From IMG/VR virus record IMGVR_UViG_3300048839_001709, positions 1-64,000 of that record: a stretch of 64,000 nucleotides of DNA; one strand, given 5' to 3'. The stretch comes from a virus. Below, one piece after another: positions 7,481 through 14,940 of this stretch. The position numbers were made by a program, and so were the translations under genes. Numbering within the stretch: the stretch's first letter is position 1; every line of letters starts with the position of its first letter. The notes below the pieces were generated by a model, which saw only the letters and a list, made by a program, of their open reading frames with translations, ran no database searches and was not told the DNA's origin.

Positions 7481-7995
7481 CTAACAGTCTCTCTACTCTG
7501 TTCCTAGCTTCCGAAGAGAGGCTATAAAAAAGTCATAACCGCTCTCGCAGATACTTACTAACTAGGGGGAAACTTCGACCAGGAACTACCACAACCCAAC
7601 CAAACCAAACCAGGAAGTAAAGAAAACACCAGGTCACACCCGCTTGTCAAGATGTTCTGAATTGTCTGAAAATCTCACAAACCAAAATCTCCCGCAAAAT
7701 CATGACGAAACCGCATCAAAAAAAATGCACTTCTGAAATTCCGTACCATCTTCCCCGTTTTACCAGAAATCAGCCAATATCATGGACATGATGACGACGA
7801 TCACAACATCCACGAAGACCAGCAGAAAAAACGAAATCACCCAAAACGAATTTTCCATTGCCACTTCAAAAAAATGCGCAGGCTCGAAAATCACCCGAAC
7901 CGAACATTCTCAGGAAAAAGGGTGGCTTTGTCTCGGCCTGGGGCCGGTCGGTTGTGTAAACTTAGCGAAGCCTATGCACCTGGTGAAAGAATGAG
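7481..7995 (+). other. Intergenic region before the terminase genes
   Basis: About 515 bp without a convincing gene. An open frame at 7782-7994 is Thr/Lys/Ser-rich with no ribosome site and is rejected. The region holds one good late box (7731-7748) and a degenerate one near 7666-7685, so it probably is the leader of the first late transcript. Confidence 0.5.
7731..7748 (+). promoter_or_regulatory. Late box copy, upstream of small terminase
   Basis: TTCTGAAATTCCGTACCA, a 17-of-18 match to the shared late consensus allowing ambiguous positions. Unlike most copies, the nearest TA-type hexamer (TATCAT) lies 29 bp rather than 23-26 bp downstream, so promoter activity is less certain here. Confidence 0.5.
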
Positions 7996-8649
7996 ATGGC
8001 CTGGAATGTTCAGCGCCGATGCACCGCGAAATCAAAACGATCGGGTCAGCGTTGCAAGAATCCGGCAGCTTTCGGTTACAAAGTGTGTCGGATGCACGGA
8101 GCACATCCGCCTGGAAATCGCGGACGAGAAGGGGGGCCGAACATCGCAGAGTTGAACGCCAAGCAAGTGCCGATTCTCAAGGAGACTATGAAAGGCAACA
8201 CGCTGGCCGTTGTCCACGGCTGCTTTGCCAAGAAGCTGCTTAGTGAAGAAGAGTTTACAATCTACGACAAGATCAAAGAGGACTTCCGCCGAGAATACAA
8301 TCTAGATCCTGCGGCCGACGAGGTGTTGCTCCACGAATTGGCTTTCCGATGTGCCAAGGCCCATGTTTCGAACGTGGCCGGCGTCGAGGCCGCACTGGCC
8401 AGCCACAGCAACCGGATATCGAAGCTGCTGCAGGAGTTGGACATCCGCCGCGATCGACGGCACAATGCCAGCAGCGGGCAGACCATGCAGCAGATGATCA
8501 TCAATATCATCCAGGCAGCCGCAACAGCCACGCCAGGCGGCGAGATCGAAGCACCGCCAGCCCACCACCAGTTACCGCCAGGTCGGCATGAAACAATCGA
8601 CGTGGATGCAATCCAAATCGAAGAACCGGACAAAGTGGAAGCGGAATAG
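7996..8649 (+). CDS. Putative terminase small subunit
   Basis: 217 residues. Residues 9-36 (CTAKSKRSGQRCKNPAAFG ... CRMHGA) form a Cys3-His knuckle followed by PPGNRG, a hallmark I associate with phage small-terminase-like proteins that bind DNA ahead of packaging. A helical middle (residues 60-150) and a Gln/Pro-rich tail follow. The large subunit lies 2.3 kb away on the opposite strand, so the assignment rests on the knuckle, size and position. Confidence 0.65.
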   Translation: MAWNVQRRCTAKSKRSGQRCKNPAAFGYKVCRMHGAHPPGNRGREGGPNIAELNAKQVPILKETMKGNTLAVVHGCFAKKLLSEEEFTIYDKIKEDFRREYNLDPAADEVLLHELAFRCAKAHVSNVAGVEAALASHSNRISKLLQELDIRRDRRHNASSGQTMQQMIINIIQAAATATPGGEIEAPPAHHQLPPGRHETIDVDAIQIEEPDKVEAE

Positions 8650-9155
8650 GGTAGTCAACCAGGAAAACACGAATAAAATGTTTGATAATACGAAGCCCCT
8701 AAAAAACCGCATTCAATAAAATCAAGCACTTAGCACATCGGCCACGGCGGGTAATGTTTGACAATACATACCCTCAGACATTGACCAGAGCACCGGAATA
8801 GCGGCAAGTCAGCGGGCAGGGCGGGCATGCCGGGAGATCCTGCGCCGCCCGATCTTTCGCCAGCCAGGGCGTGAAGTGCCGATAGATGCCACATCCACAC
8901 CCCCTCCCCCTTTTGTCAATTTTTTCTCGCCGCGCCCATCCGAAAAACCTATATATACCCTCCCTCTTTTAAAAATTGCAAAATTTACGGGTAAAAACAG
9001 CAATAAATACAAGTATATGTAAGTAGGGCAAAAAAAAATGCGCAGCGATGTTATTTATACTTGACAACTATAAGTTATTACGCTAGTTTATAATCATGAA
9101 ATCAAACGAACTAACCACAATAAACATAATCGAAACCAAAAAGGAGAAAAGAGCA
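8650..9155 (+). other. Intergenic region with repeats and a promoter
   Basis: About 505 bp without a gene. It carries two copies of AATGTTTGAYAATAC (8677 and 8753), a third being found near 41018. It also has a pyrimidine-rich stretch around 8895-8925, an AT-rich stretch 8955-9060 and a sigma-70-type promoter at 9061. No RNA gene recognised. Confidence 0.5.
9061..9094 (+). promoter_or_regulatory. Putative sigma-70 promoter
   Basis: A perfect TTGACA at 9061-9066, then 17 bp, then TAGTTT at 9084-9089. A consensus TATAAT at 9089-9094 is at 22 bp, too far for the same -35. It lies in a strongly AT-rich stretch, 62 bp upstream of the next start codon. Confidence 0.5.
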
Positions 9156-9512
9156 ATGGCAACTATCAGAGAATTGATCGAAGCCCTGGAAGAGCAGGCT
9201 CAGGCTTACGGTGACGATTGCGAAGTGAAATTGATGACTCAGGAAAAGTGGCCTTTCGAAAACGCAATCTACGGAATCACGAGCAGCGCCGACATAGACA
9301 TCGATGTCAATGGAGAAAGCGAAGAGTGCGGCGACTTCCTACCTAAAGACCCCGATCATGACACAAGAGGTCGGAAAGGGCATGAAGAAAAACCAAGTGA
9401 AAAAAAGCCGATCAGCATTTATCTGGTTGAAGGTCGGCAGCTTCGATATGGGAACCAGAATGCATGGTTGAATTGTGAAAAGCTGCAAGGCCATGACGGT
9501 GGAGACTTCTGA
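9156..9512 (+). CDS. Small conserved hypothetical phage protein
   Basis: 118 residues; ATG 9156 chosen for AAAGGAGAAAAGAGCA upstream, since an ATG at 9096 sits on the promoter -10. It starts MATIRELIEALEEQAQAYGDDCEVKLMTQ and ends with SIYLVEGRQLRYGNQNAW. I recall this pairing from small proteins scattered over phages and plasmids, without function. Likely expressed from the promoter at 9061. Confidence 0.65.
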   Translation: MATIRELIEALEEQAQAYGDDCEVKLMTQEKWPFENAIYGITSSADIDIDVNGESEECGDFLPKDPDHDTRGRKGHEEKPSEKKPISIYLVEGRQLRYGNQNAWLNCEKLQGHDGGDF

Positions 9513-9585
9513 GTGATCCTCGCGCCTGGCTCTCCCGCGGTGGAGGGCATGGCGGGGCGATCAACAGCCAAAATGGAGAAAAGTC

Positions 9586-9804
9586 ATGAAACAGTCTGCA
9601 AAACAAAAAGCCATGAATGAAAGAGCGAGCAGATTTGAAGAGGCTCGGAAAATCGTCGCGACTGGCACCTGCCCGATCTGTGGGGCTCAGCTTCGCCGAA
9701 ACTTATCTCTAAGCGGCTGGTGGCAATGCAGTCAATTTGGAGCGGATGGGTTCCGCGCAGACAGCAGCAAGCCGAAGTGTGATTTTCAGACATTTACCGA
9801 ATAA
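9586..9804 (+). CDS. Small zinc-ribbon protein
   Basis: 72 residues, with GGAG 8 nt upstream. Residues 28-63 hold a ribbon: TGTCPICGAQL ... WWQCSQ ... KPKCDF. Function unknown; probably in one transcript with its neighbours. Confidence 0.6.
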   Translation: MKQSAKQKAMNERASRFEEARKIVATGTCPICGAQLRRNLSLSGWWQCSQFGADGFRADSSKPKCDFQTFTE

Positions 9805-9820
9805 GCAAACGGAGGGTGTG

Positions 9821-10537
9821 ATGAGAGATTTGAACAAGCGGGCAACAAAGGTGTTCGCAGAATTGATTCAAGGAATGAGCGAGATCGGGGCGCATCGGAA
9901 AATCGACAATACCGATGGGTGCTTCATGCCGGTGGTGATCGAGGTTGTTGGGGGCTGCAATGGGTTGGATGGGTTGGTAAAGGTCGTCAGCATTACTCAT
10001 TACTTCGAGCAGAACGGCGATATGATGCGCGACCCGGAAATGCTGTTCATTTGGAATGAGCAAATGAAAATGGCTTTTCCGGTTTCGTTCCGCCAGGACA
10101 GCCTGGGCATCGACCAGTATTCGGTTACCGATTTCGACGAGAGCAGCGGAATATTCACTTCGTACTATCCTCGGATGCAGGCGGATCATGCGGCCTTTGC
10201 CAATACCTGGATGAAAAACATCAAGGCGCAGCAAGGCGACCTTTCGCCCAAAGCGGAGCTTTTGAAGTGGTCAAAGATGCGCGGCGCCGAAGCATTCCGC
10301 CTCGGGATTATGGGTGCGCCGGCTGCAGATGCCGAATTCTGTAAAAAATTGGCTGAGGAATCGGGTCCGATCGGCAGCTACGAAAAAATATTCAAGCTCT
10401 TGGTCGATATAAAAAAGACCAAGGACATCAAAAATACTTCCCTGGCTTTCTGGCAGATCATCGAGATGGCCAGTGAAAAGTTCAAGGAAATTCAGGAACA
10501 GGAAACGCAATCAGATGACAATGCGGGTGAAGTGTAA
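9821..10537 (+). CDS. DUF6908-like protein
   Basis: 238 residues from ATG 9821 (GGAGGGTGTG upstream). Residues about 30-110 (GCFMPVVIEVVG ... ITHYFEQNGDMMRDPEMLF) match the pattern I know as DUF6908: 'F-M-P-L-V-I-E' then 'S-x-x-H-Y-x-E-Q-N-G-D-x-x-x-D-P-E'. That family is found on phages and plasmids and has no assigned role. The remaining helical half is unassigned. Its last 15 bases are also the first bases of a tRNA-Gly. Confidence 0.7.
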   Translation: MRDLNKRATKVFAELIQGMSEIGAHRKIDNTDGCFMPVVIEVVGGCNGLDGLVKVVSITHYFEQNGDMMRDPEMLFIWNEQMKMAFPVSFRQDSLGIDQYSVTDFDESSGIFTSYYPRMQADHAAFANTWMKNIKAQQGDLSPKAELLKWSKMRGAEAFRLGIMGAPAADAEFCKKLAEESGPIGSYEKIFKLLVDIKKTKDIKNTSLAFWQIIEMASEKFKEIQEQETQSDDNAGEV

Positions 10538-10594
10538 CGGTTTGCACACCGGTTTTCCAAATCGGAAGATGTGGTTCAATTCCACACACCCGCT
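10523..10594 (+). tRNA. tRNA-Gly(TCC)
   Basis: Full cloverleaf. Acceptor GCGGGTG (10523-10529) pairs perfectly with CACCCGC (10587-10593), and the discriminator is T as in bacterial tRNA-Gly. The D arm is GTGT/ACAC, and the anticodon arm CCGGT-TTTCCAA-ATCGG has anticodon TCC. The T arm is TGTGG-TTCAATT-CCACA. CCA is not encoded. It overlaps the 3' end of the preceding gene and abuts the convergent gene at 10595. Position 26 seems missing, so it may be a divergent phage tRNA. Confidence 0.85.
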
Positions 10595-10960
10595 CTATTT
10601 GTCGATTTTCCCGCGTATTTTGCTCGTCATGAGACCTTCGGTGTACTGACTTACCGAACCATCCGGATAGATCAGTTGGAGGCTCTTAGCCTGTTCCAAC
10701 TTCGGAATAATGTTTACTACGCTGGATCTCCGAACAAGCTCCATGTGGTCGACGGTTACTTGGTCCCAAAGCCATTTCCATTTTTGTTTCGGGTCTTCCG
10801 GTGGAGAAGTTATATCAATCGAGAGGGTCAGCACTTCCGGCCCCCAGCCGGCAATCAGTTTTTGAAGTTCCTCGTCACGTTGAAGAATGTAGAGTGGGCG
10901 GGCATTTTCTTTTGTTTTGAATTCGGCAATCACATCCGCAAACAACTGGACTTGTTTCAT
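10595..10960 (-). CDS. Hypothetical protein downstream of terminase
   Basis: 121 residues on the minus strand, 18 bp after the large terminase, with TTGGAG about 10 nt before the ATG. Mixed alpha/beta, with no recognised motif (QLFADVIAEFKTKENARPLYILQRDEEL). It presumably shares the terminase transcript. A role in packaging is possible only by position. Confidence 0.6.
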   Translation of the reverse strand: MKQVQLFADVIAEFKTKENARPLYILQRDEELQKLIAGWGPEVLTLSIDITSPPEDPKQKWKWLWDQVTVDHMELVRRSSVVNIIPKLEQAKSLQLIYPDGSVSQYTEGLMTSKIRGKIDK

Positions 10961-10978
10961 TTTTTGTTTTCTCCAAGG

Positions 10979-12580
10979 TTAGAAAGTCATATTTGCCACA
11001 GCCCCGCCGCCGCAATCCATTTCCACCATGTCGCCGGTCAGGTCGGACAAGCGAGTAACCGTTTCGCGAGCCAGGAAAAGAACGCGGCAGCTGTCGATGA
11101 TGTGGTCGTTCTTTTTATCGTAAACGATATGCCGCTCGGACTTGATGTATGTGTGCGAGGTGAATTGTTCTTCGAATTCCATGTCGCCTTTTACGCCGCG
11201 CGTATCGCTATCCTTCGGGATGTCCCATTTTCTCTGGCGCATGATGCCGTTGATCAGATTGGTGGCGAATTCCTTGGCGTTCATTTTTGTTTCTTCGCCC
11301 GAGTCCTCGTTCACGTCGATCACCAGAGAGCCGCCGAAGTCGAAAGCGATGAACCGCTCTTTGCGGCGCGGAAGAACGGCGAACTCGTCGTTGTTGTGCA
11401 TCATTTGGATAACGGACATGCCGTTGCCGCCGCGATCGATGCCGAAGGCGTCGAATTTGAAATTCTGATCCAATTGGCCGAGGATCTTCGCCTGCGTGGT
11501 GTACGGAATTTTTTCCAGGTGAATCCGCAGGCGGCTGGTCACGATCCCGTTTGTTTCTCGGGCAACGACGATTTCGGCAGGGTCGCTGGTGTAGCCCAAG
11601 TCGGCGCCGCCCCAGGTCCGCTCGTCGGCTTTGCCGGGACTGCCCACGCGGCCCAGTAGCGCGGCGATCGCCGCTTCCACCTCGTCCTCGGTATTGCAGC
11701 CTTCGAACTCTTCGTTGGTAATGATGATCGTTTCGTAATTCGGCAAGATGGTTTGGCAGGCGAAGAAGCTTTCCACATCGAACGCCGAATAGGTCGGCTT
11801 GCCGACCAGACCGAGCACCAGGCGCTGATACTCGGACGAATCCTTGCCGTTGTGCTCTTTGATCTTTTCCCGCTCGCGCTCCTTCGACCACCGCGGATAA
11901 GGAAGAATCGTCATCGACCAGTGATATAGTTTCCATTGTTCCGGTGAGGTCGGATGCTCGACGGCTTCCGATTGAATCCTGTGATATTCGGAATTTCTTC
12001 TGCCGTCGTGATAGCTGTAAATGCCATAAACGCAGCCCGGCTCCTGCCGCTGATGCAGGACCGACCAAGCTTTTTTCGGAATGGCGCAAGCCTGGTCCAC
12101 CCAAATGCGGTTGGCATGAACGCCGTCATACGAGCTGCCGTCGCTGCCGGCCGGACAGAAAACCACGCTGGAACCACCGGCAAAGAATAGCTGAAAATAC
12201 GGTTGGCTTTTTCGATACTGTCCAGGCAGCATCAAGGCGCGAATGAATTCCGATTTGGAAATCTGAAATTCGATTTCGCCGATGATGTGATTCAGTTGGC
12301 CGGTCAGCGGGGCAACACAAAGCCCCACCTGGCCGATGGTCGTTGCTCCCCAATGGATGATCGAGGTAGCAATGGTAATCGTTTTACCGGTTTCCGTACC
12401 GTCGCGATGAACCTTTTTCGGATGGGGATCATCGAGTTCGTCTTTTTGATGCTGCCAGTAGCGGCGAGGGGAACCGTCGCGGTTGATCATAAACCTTTCG
12501 CCGAAGCGCCACGGCGAGATGAATATCTTGGCCAGTTCTTGTTGCTGTGCGGGGCTTAGGTTCTGTAGGTTCAGGTCCAT
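10979..12580 (-). CDS. terL: Terminase large subunit
   Basis: 533 residues, the packaging ATPase and headful/site nuclease. The ATPase P-loop is HRDGTETGKT near residues 58-67. The Walker B strand reads RIWVDQACAIPKKAW, with Gln where Glu is usual. The C-terminal RNase H-like nuclease is visible as GGADLGYTSDPAEIVVARE, FDAFGIDRGGNG and HIIDSCRVLFLA, giving the three Asp positions. It is encoded opposite to all other virion genes, with its own late box upstream (12618). There is no good ribosome site, and the predicted transcript start is close to the ATG. Confidence 0.9.
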   Translation of the reverse strand: MDLNLQNLSPAQQQELAKIFISPWRFGERFMINRDGSPRRYWQHQKDELDDPHPKKVHRDGTETGKTITIATSIIHWGATTIGQVGLCVAPLTGQLNHIIGEIEFQISKSEFIRALMLPGQYRKSQPYFQLFFAGGSSVVFCPAGSDGSSYDGVHANRIWVDQACAIPKKAWSVLHQRQEPGCVYGIYSYHDGRRNSEYHRIQSEAVEHPTSPEQWKLYHWSMTILPYPRWSKEREREKIKEHNGKDSSEYQRLVLGLVGKPTYSAFDVESFFACQTILPNYETIIITNEEFEGCNTEDEVEAAIAALLGRVGSPGKADERTWGGADLGYTSDPAEIVVARETNGIVTSRLRIHLEKIPYTTQAKILGQLDQNFKFDAFGIDRGGNGMSVIQMMHNNDEFAVLPRRKERFIAFDFGGSLVIDVNEDSGEETKMNAKEFATNLINGIMRQRKWDIPKDSDTRGVKGDMEFEEQFTSHTYIKSERHIVYDKKNDHIIDSCRVLFLARETVTRLSDLTGDMVEMDCGGGAVANMTF

Positions 12581-12617
12581 GGATGCAGAAATGGCGAAAA
12601 AGCGGGATTTTTCCTAT

Positions 12618-12635
12618 TGGTTCGGGTTTTCTGAA
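12618..12635 (-). promoter_or_regulatory. Late box on the minus strand, upstream of terL
   Basis: Read on the minus strand: TTCAGAAAACCCGAACCA, matching the nine-member late box. It is placed so that a start point about 35 bp downstream falls next to the terL ATG. Presence of the box on this strand, before the only inverted structural gene, supports its role as a promoter element. Confidence 0.65.
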
Positions 12636-12663
12636 AAAAAAATAAAAAAGGCTATTTTTTAAC

Positions 12664-12692
12664 TTGACAATAGTATCATACGGTGATACATT
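12664..12692 (+). promoter_or_regulatory. Sigma-70 promoter with internal operator
   Basis: TTGACA at 12664-12669, a 17-bp spacer, TACATT at 12687-12692. The spacer and -10 contain a perfect inverted repeat, GTATCA-TACGG-TGATAC (12673-12689), exactly where a repressor would block polymerase. It drives the small genes from 12725. Confidence 0.65.
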
Positions 12693-12724
12693 GACTATGT
12701 AATCAAGATTAGAAAGGAAACAAA

Positions 12725-13009
12725 ATGTTAGAACGTGATTTACAGATTACAACAGAAAAGGCTCTTGGATTGATTCTGGAGTCCCTTTATGTCGATGCAG
12801 TCAATTTGATACACCATGCAACAAATAGAGAAGAACGTTCGCCTATCGATGCGGCACAGGTTGCAGTTGCCGTGTACGCCCAATTGGTGCATCTTGGTCG
12901 AAATGCACAAGCAGACAGTTTTTTCCAATGTTTGCGAGAATCTTCAGGAACAATCAGCTTTGAGACTACATATAATGACGAATCCAATGCACATTTTTTA
13001 GAACGATAA
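12725..13009 (+). CDS. Small hypothetical protein
   Basis: 94 residues, helical, with GAAAGGAAACAAA upstream. Codon use is more AT-rich than in neighbours. No motif recognised. It is the first gene behind an operator-containing promoter, and thus probably made in the lysogen or very early. Confidence 0.6.
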   Translation: MLERDLQITTEKALGLILESLYVDAVNLIHHATNREERSPIDAAQVAVAVYAQLVHLGRNAQADSFFQCLRESSGTISFETTYNDESNAHFLER

Positions 13010-13022
13010 GGAGGGAGCGAAA

Positions 13023-13457
13023 ATGAAACGGACTGAAATCAACAAAAATAAATGGTACTTCAACGCTGACGAGCACTTAGGTAATGATGCTTGTATCGTT
13101 TCTGGCGAGCGAATCATTGAGTTGCTCGAATATTTTGATGATCATCAAAATACCACCGCATCCGACGATAACCGCGATTATCTAATCCGCGAGGTAGATC
13201 TGGCGATTGAAATCTGCGAGCTTGGCGAGGATGATGTACTTGAGCCGCACCTTGCCGGATGCTGGTATCGTACCGGCCAAGCAAAAAACTTTCACGGCGG
13301 GCGTGATATCGTCACCGATTCAAAGCAGCACATTAGCCAACGTACCCTTGACGCCGCCAGCATGAACGGGCCTTTCCAGCAGTACCAACAAGCATTCGAC
13401 GCCGCCCTTGCGGATATCGAAGAAATCGAAAAAGAAAAAGACAATTACGGATTCTAA
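13023..13457 (+). CDS. Hypothetical protein
   Basis: 144 residues, with AAGGAGGGAGCGAAA upstream. Acidic; the central stretch (NRDYLIREVDLAIEICELGEDD) and the Glu/Lys-rich end suggest an all-helical fold. No family recognised. Probably the last gene of the short unit starting at 12664; a GC-rich hairpin follows directly. Confidence 0.6.
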   Translation: MKRTEINKNKWYFNADEHLGNDACIVSGERIIELLEYFDDHQNTTASDDNRDYLIREVDLAIEICELGEDDVLEPHLAGCWYRTGQAKNFHGGRDIVTDSKQHISQRTLDAASMNGPFQQYQQAFDAALADIEEIEKEKDNYGF

Positions 13458-13459
13458 CC

Positions 13460-13476
13460 GCGCCCTTTGCGGGCGC
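13460..13476 (+). terminator. GC-rich hairpin after the gene end
   Basis: GCGCCC-TTTGC-GGGCGC, three bases after the stop codon. There is no T-run, so it may be a weak or factor-dependent terminator, or an mRNA 3' stabiliser. The tail-fibre gene ends in a nearly identical hairpin at 40052. Confidence 0.4.
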
Positions 13477-13483
13477 AGGTCCA

Positions 13484-13509
13484 TCATTTCGTTGACACCA
13501 ACAAAATGA
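13484..13509. promoter_or_regulatory. Inverted repeat related to that at 6539
   Basis: TCATTTCGTTG-ACAC-CAACAAAATGA, 11-bp arms with one mismatch. Its core is the same as TTTTGTTG-ACGC-CAACAAAA at 6539. In both cases it sits in the leader of the next gene. Confidence 0.45.
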
Positions 13510-13543
13510 TTGATCGCACAAAAACGATGAAAGAAAAAACATC

Positions 13544-14014
13544 ATGACCGATCTGAAAATACCGGAAATCAAAAAACAACATTTACTCGCCCTGCATGAA
13601 GTGATCGTCATCATGCAACGGGCAATCGACACGGACGATTGGGACGATTTAGCCACCGCCGACACGTTTCTCAGCCGGGTGGAAAACGATGTTCGCGGTT
13701 ACAGCGACGAAGACGCCGACGAGCTAATGAGCATTCGCTTCGGGTTTGCCGGGGCGGATAAAAACGATTGGGAAACGGTCGAGAGGCATTTGCATCATCT
13801 CTGCCTTGTGGTCGGCTGGGATTACCCTATTCGTTTTTTCTCGAAGGACCATGCAGCGCAGTACCTCGGTCTCAAAGAGGTTTCGGTGCGCATGGCCTGT
13901 CAGCGAGGGCAGTTGCACAAGGTGTTTGTCGGTTCGTTCGTAATTTTTTATCTCGAAGAATTGCGGCGGTATCGCCGGGAAAACCTGGGAAAAAAGGGGA
14001 GAAGCAAGCAATGA
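13544..14014 (+). CDS. Excisionase-like HTH protein
   Basis: 156 residues. The C-terminal third (RFFSKDHAAQYLGLKEVSVRMACQRGQLHKVFVGSFVIF) is a MerR/excisionase-type winged helix that reads 'domain enters, then wing'. The N-terminal 90 residues are acidic and unassigned. It overlaps the recombinase gene by ATGA, so the pair probably acts together, the HTH protein being a directionality factor or accessory DNA binder. Confidence 0.6.
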   Translation: MTDLKIPEIKKQHLLALHEVIVIMQRAIDTDDWDDLATADTFLSRVENDVRGYSDEDADELMSIRFGFAGADKNDWETVERHLHHLCLVVGWDYPIRFFSKDHAAQYLGLKEVSVRMACQRGQLHKVFVGSFVIFYLEELRRYRRENLGKKGRSKQ

Positions 14015-14868
14015 AGAGAACCATTGACGAATATTTCGCGCACATGCGGGCGCAGGGGCGCAGCGAACAGACCATCCGCATGTATCGGCACGATCTGGAA
14101 GAGTTGGCCGCGCACCTGGGCGATGTGGATCCAAAGCAAATCGCTTCGACCATGATCGACGGCTACGCGGGCGCAGTTCGCAGCGCCGGTCATTCTCCTG
14201 CCACGGTGAATCACAAGCTGTCTGCCATGCGCAGCCTGTTCACCTGGATGCTGGATTCAGGCCAGATCGACATCAATCCGGCTCGGCTGATCCGAACCAA
14301 GCGGGTGGAATCAGCACCGCGCCGGTTCCTTTCTGCGGTGGAAAAAAACCGGCTGTTGCGCGAATTGAAAACCAGCGCCGACGCGCAGGCGTTGCGCGAT
14401 CGCACGATGATCCATTTGATGCTGGCAACCGGCATCCGTATTGCGGAGTTGGTTCACCTCGACATCGACGATGTGCTGGACGAAAAGCGCCTGCGGATCA
14501 AATCGGCCAAAGGCGGAAAGCTGCAAACCAAGTTTCTCGGCAAGGAAATTGCTGGCACTCTGCGGCTATGGTTGAAAGAGCGCAACAAGATGGCCGATAG
14601 TTCTCCGGCTTTGTTTCCCGGGCGCGGAGCCAGCGAACGATTCACACCGGAACAGGTGCGGCGGCGTCTGGCCGAATGGTGCCGCAAGGCCGATGTGCCG
14701 GTGGTGTCGCCCCATGAATTGCGTCATACCTTCGCCACGCAGCTATTGGCCAAGACCGGCAACGTGCGCCTCGCTCAGGTGGCCCTCGGCCACAAGCGAC
14801 TTGAAACCACGGCGATCTACACGCACGTCACCGACGAGGATCTGCAGGCGGCGGTGGAGGGGATGTAG
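14011..14868 (+). CDS. XerC/D-like tyrosine recombinase
   Basis: 285 residues from ATG 14011. It has an N-terminal SAM-like core-binding domain (residues 1-90) and a catalytic domain with ATGIRIAELV (Arg), SAKGGK (Lys), HELRHTFATQLL (His, Arg, His), LGHKRLETTAIYTHV (His, Tyr). The size and motifs are Xer-like rather than lambda-like. The phage has a second, different integrase beside attP, so this one may resolve genome multimers or act at another site. Confidence 0.9.
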   Translation: MKRTIDEYFAHMRAQGRSEQTIRMYRHDLEELAAHLGDVDPKQIASTMIDGYAGAVRSAGHSPATVNHKLSAMRSLFTWMLDSGQIDINPARLIRTKRVESAPRRFLSAVEKNRLLRELKTSADAQALRDRTMIHLMLATGIRIAELVHLDIDDVLDEKRLRIKSAKGGKLQTKFLGKEIAGTLRLWLKERNKMADSSPALFPGRGASERFTPEQVRRRLAEWCRKADVPVVSPHELRHTFATQLLAKTGNVRLAQVALGHKRLETTAIYTHVTDEDLQAAVEGM

Positions 14869-14883
14869 CGTTTCCTCTTGAAA

Positions 14884-14930
14884 TTCTGAAATTCCAGACC
14901 ACTCCCCCCGCCGTGGAAAATGGATATACG
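14884..14930 (+). promoter_or_regulatory. Late promoter, head module
   Basis: Box TTCTGAAATTCCAGACCA (14884-14901), then 23 bp, then TATACG (14925-14930). It lies directly before the portal gene. The -10-like hexamer overlaps codons after an upstream ATG at 14920, which argues for the portal start at 14941. Confidence 0.65.
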
Positions 14931-14940
14931 CTCGGCGGCA

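Noticed and set aside
7782-7994. 70-codon open frame before the small terminase
   Set aside because: No ribosome site, low-complexity Thr/Lys/Ser start, probably leader RNA.
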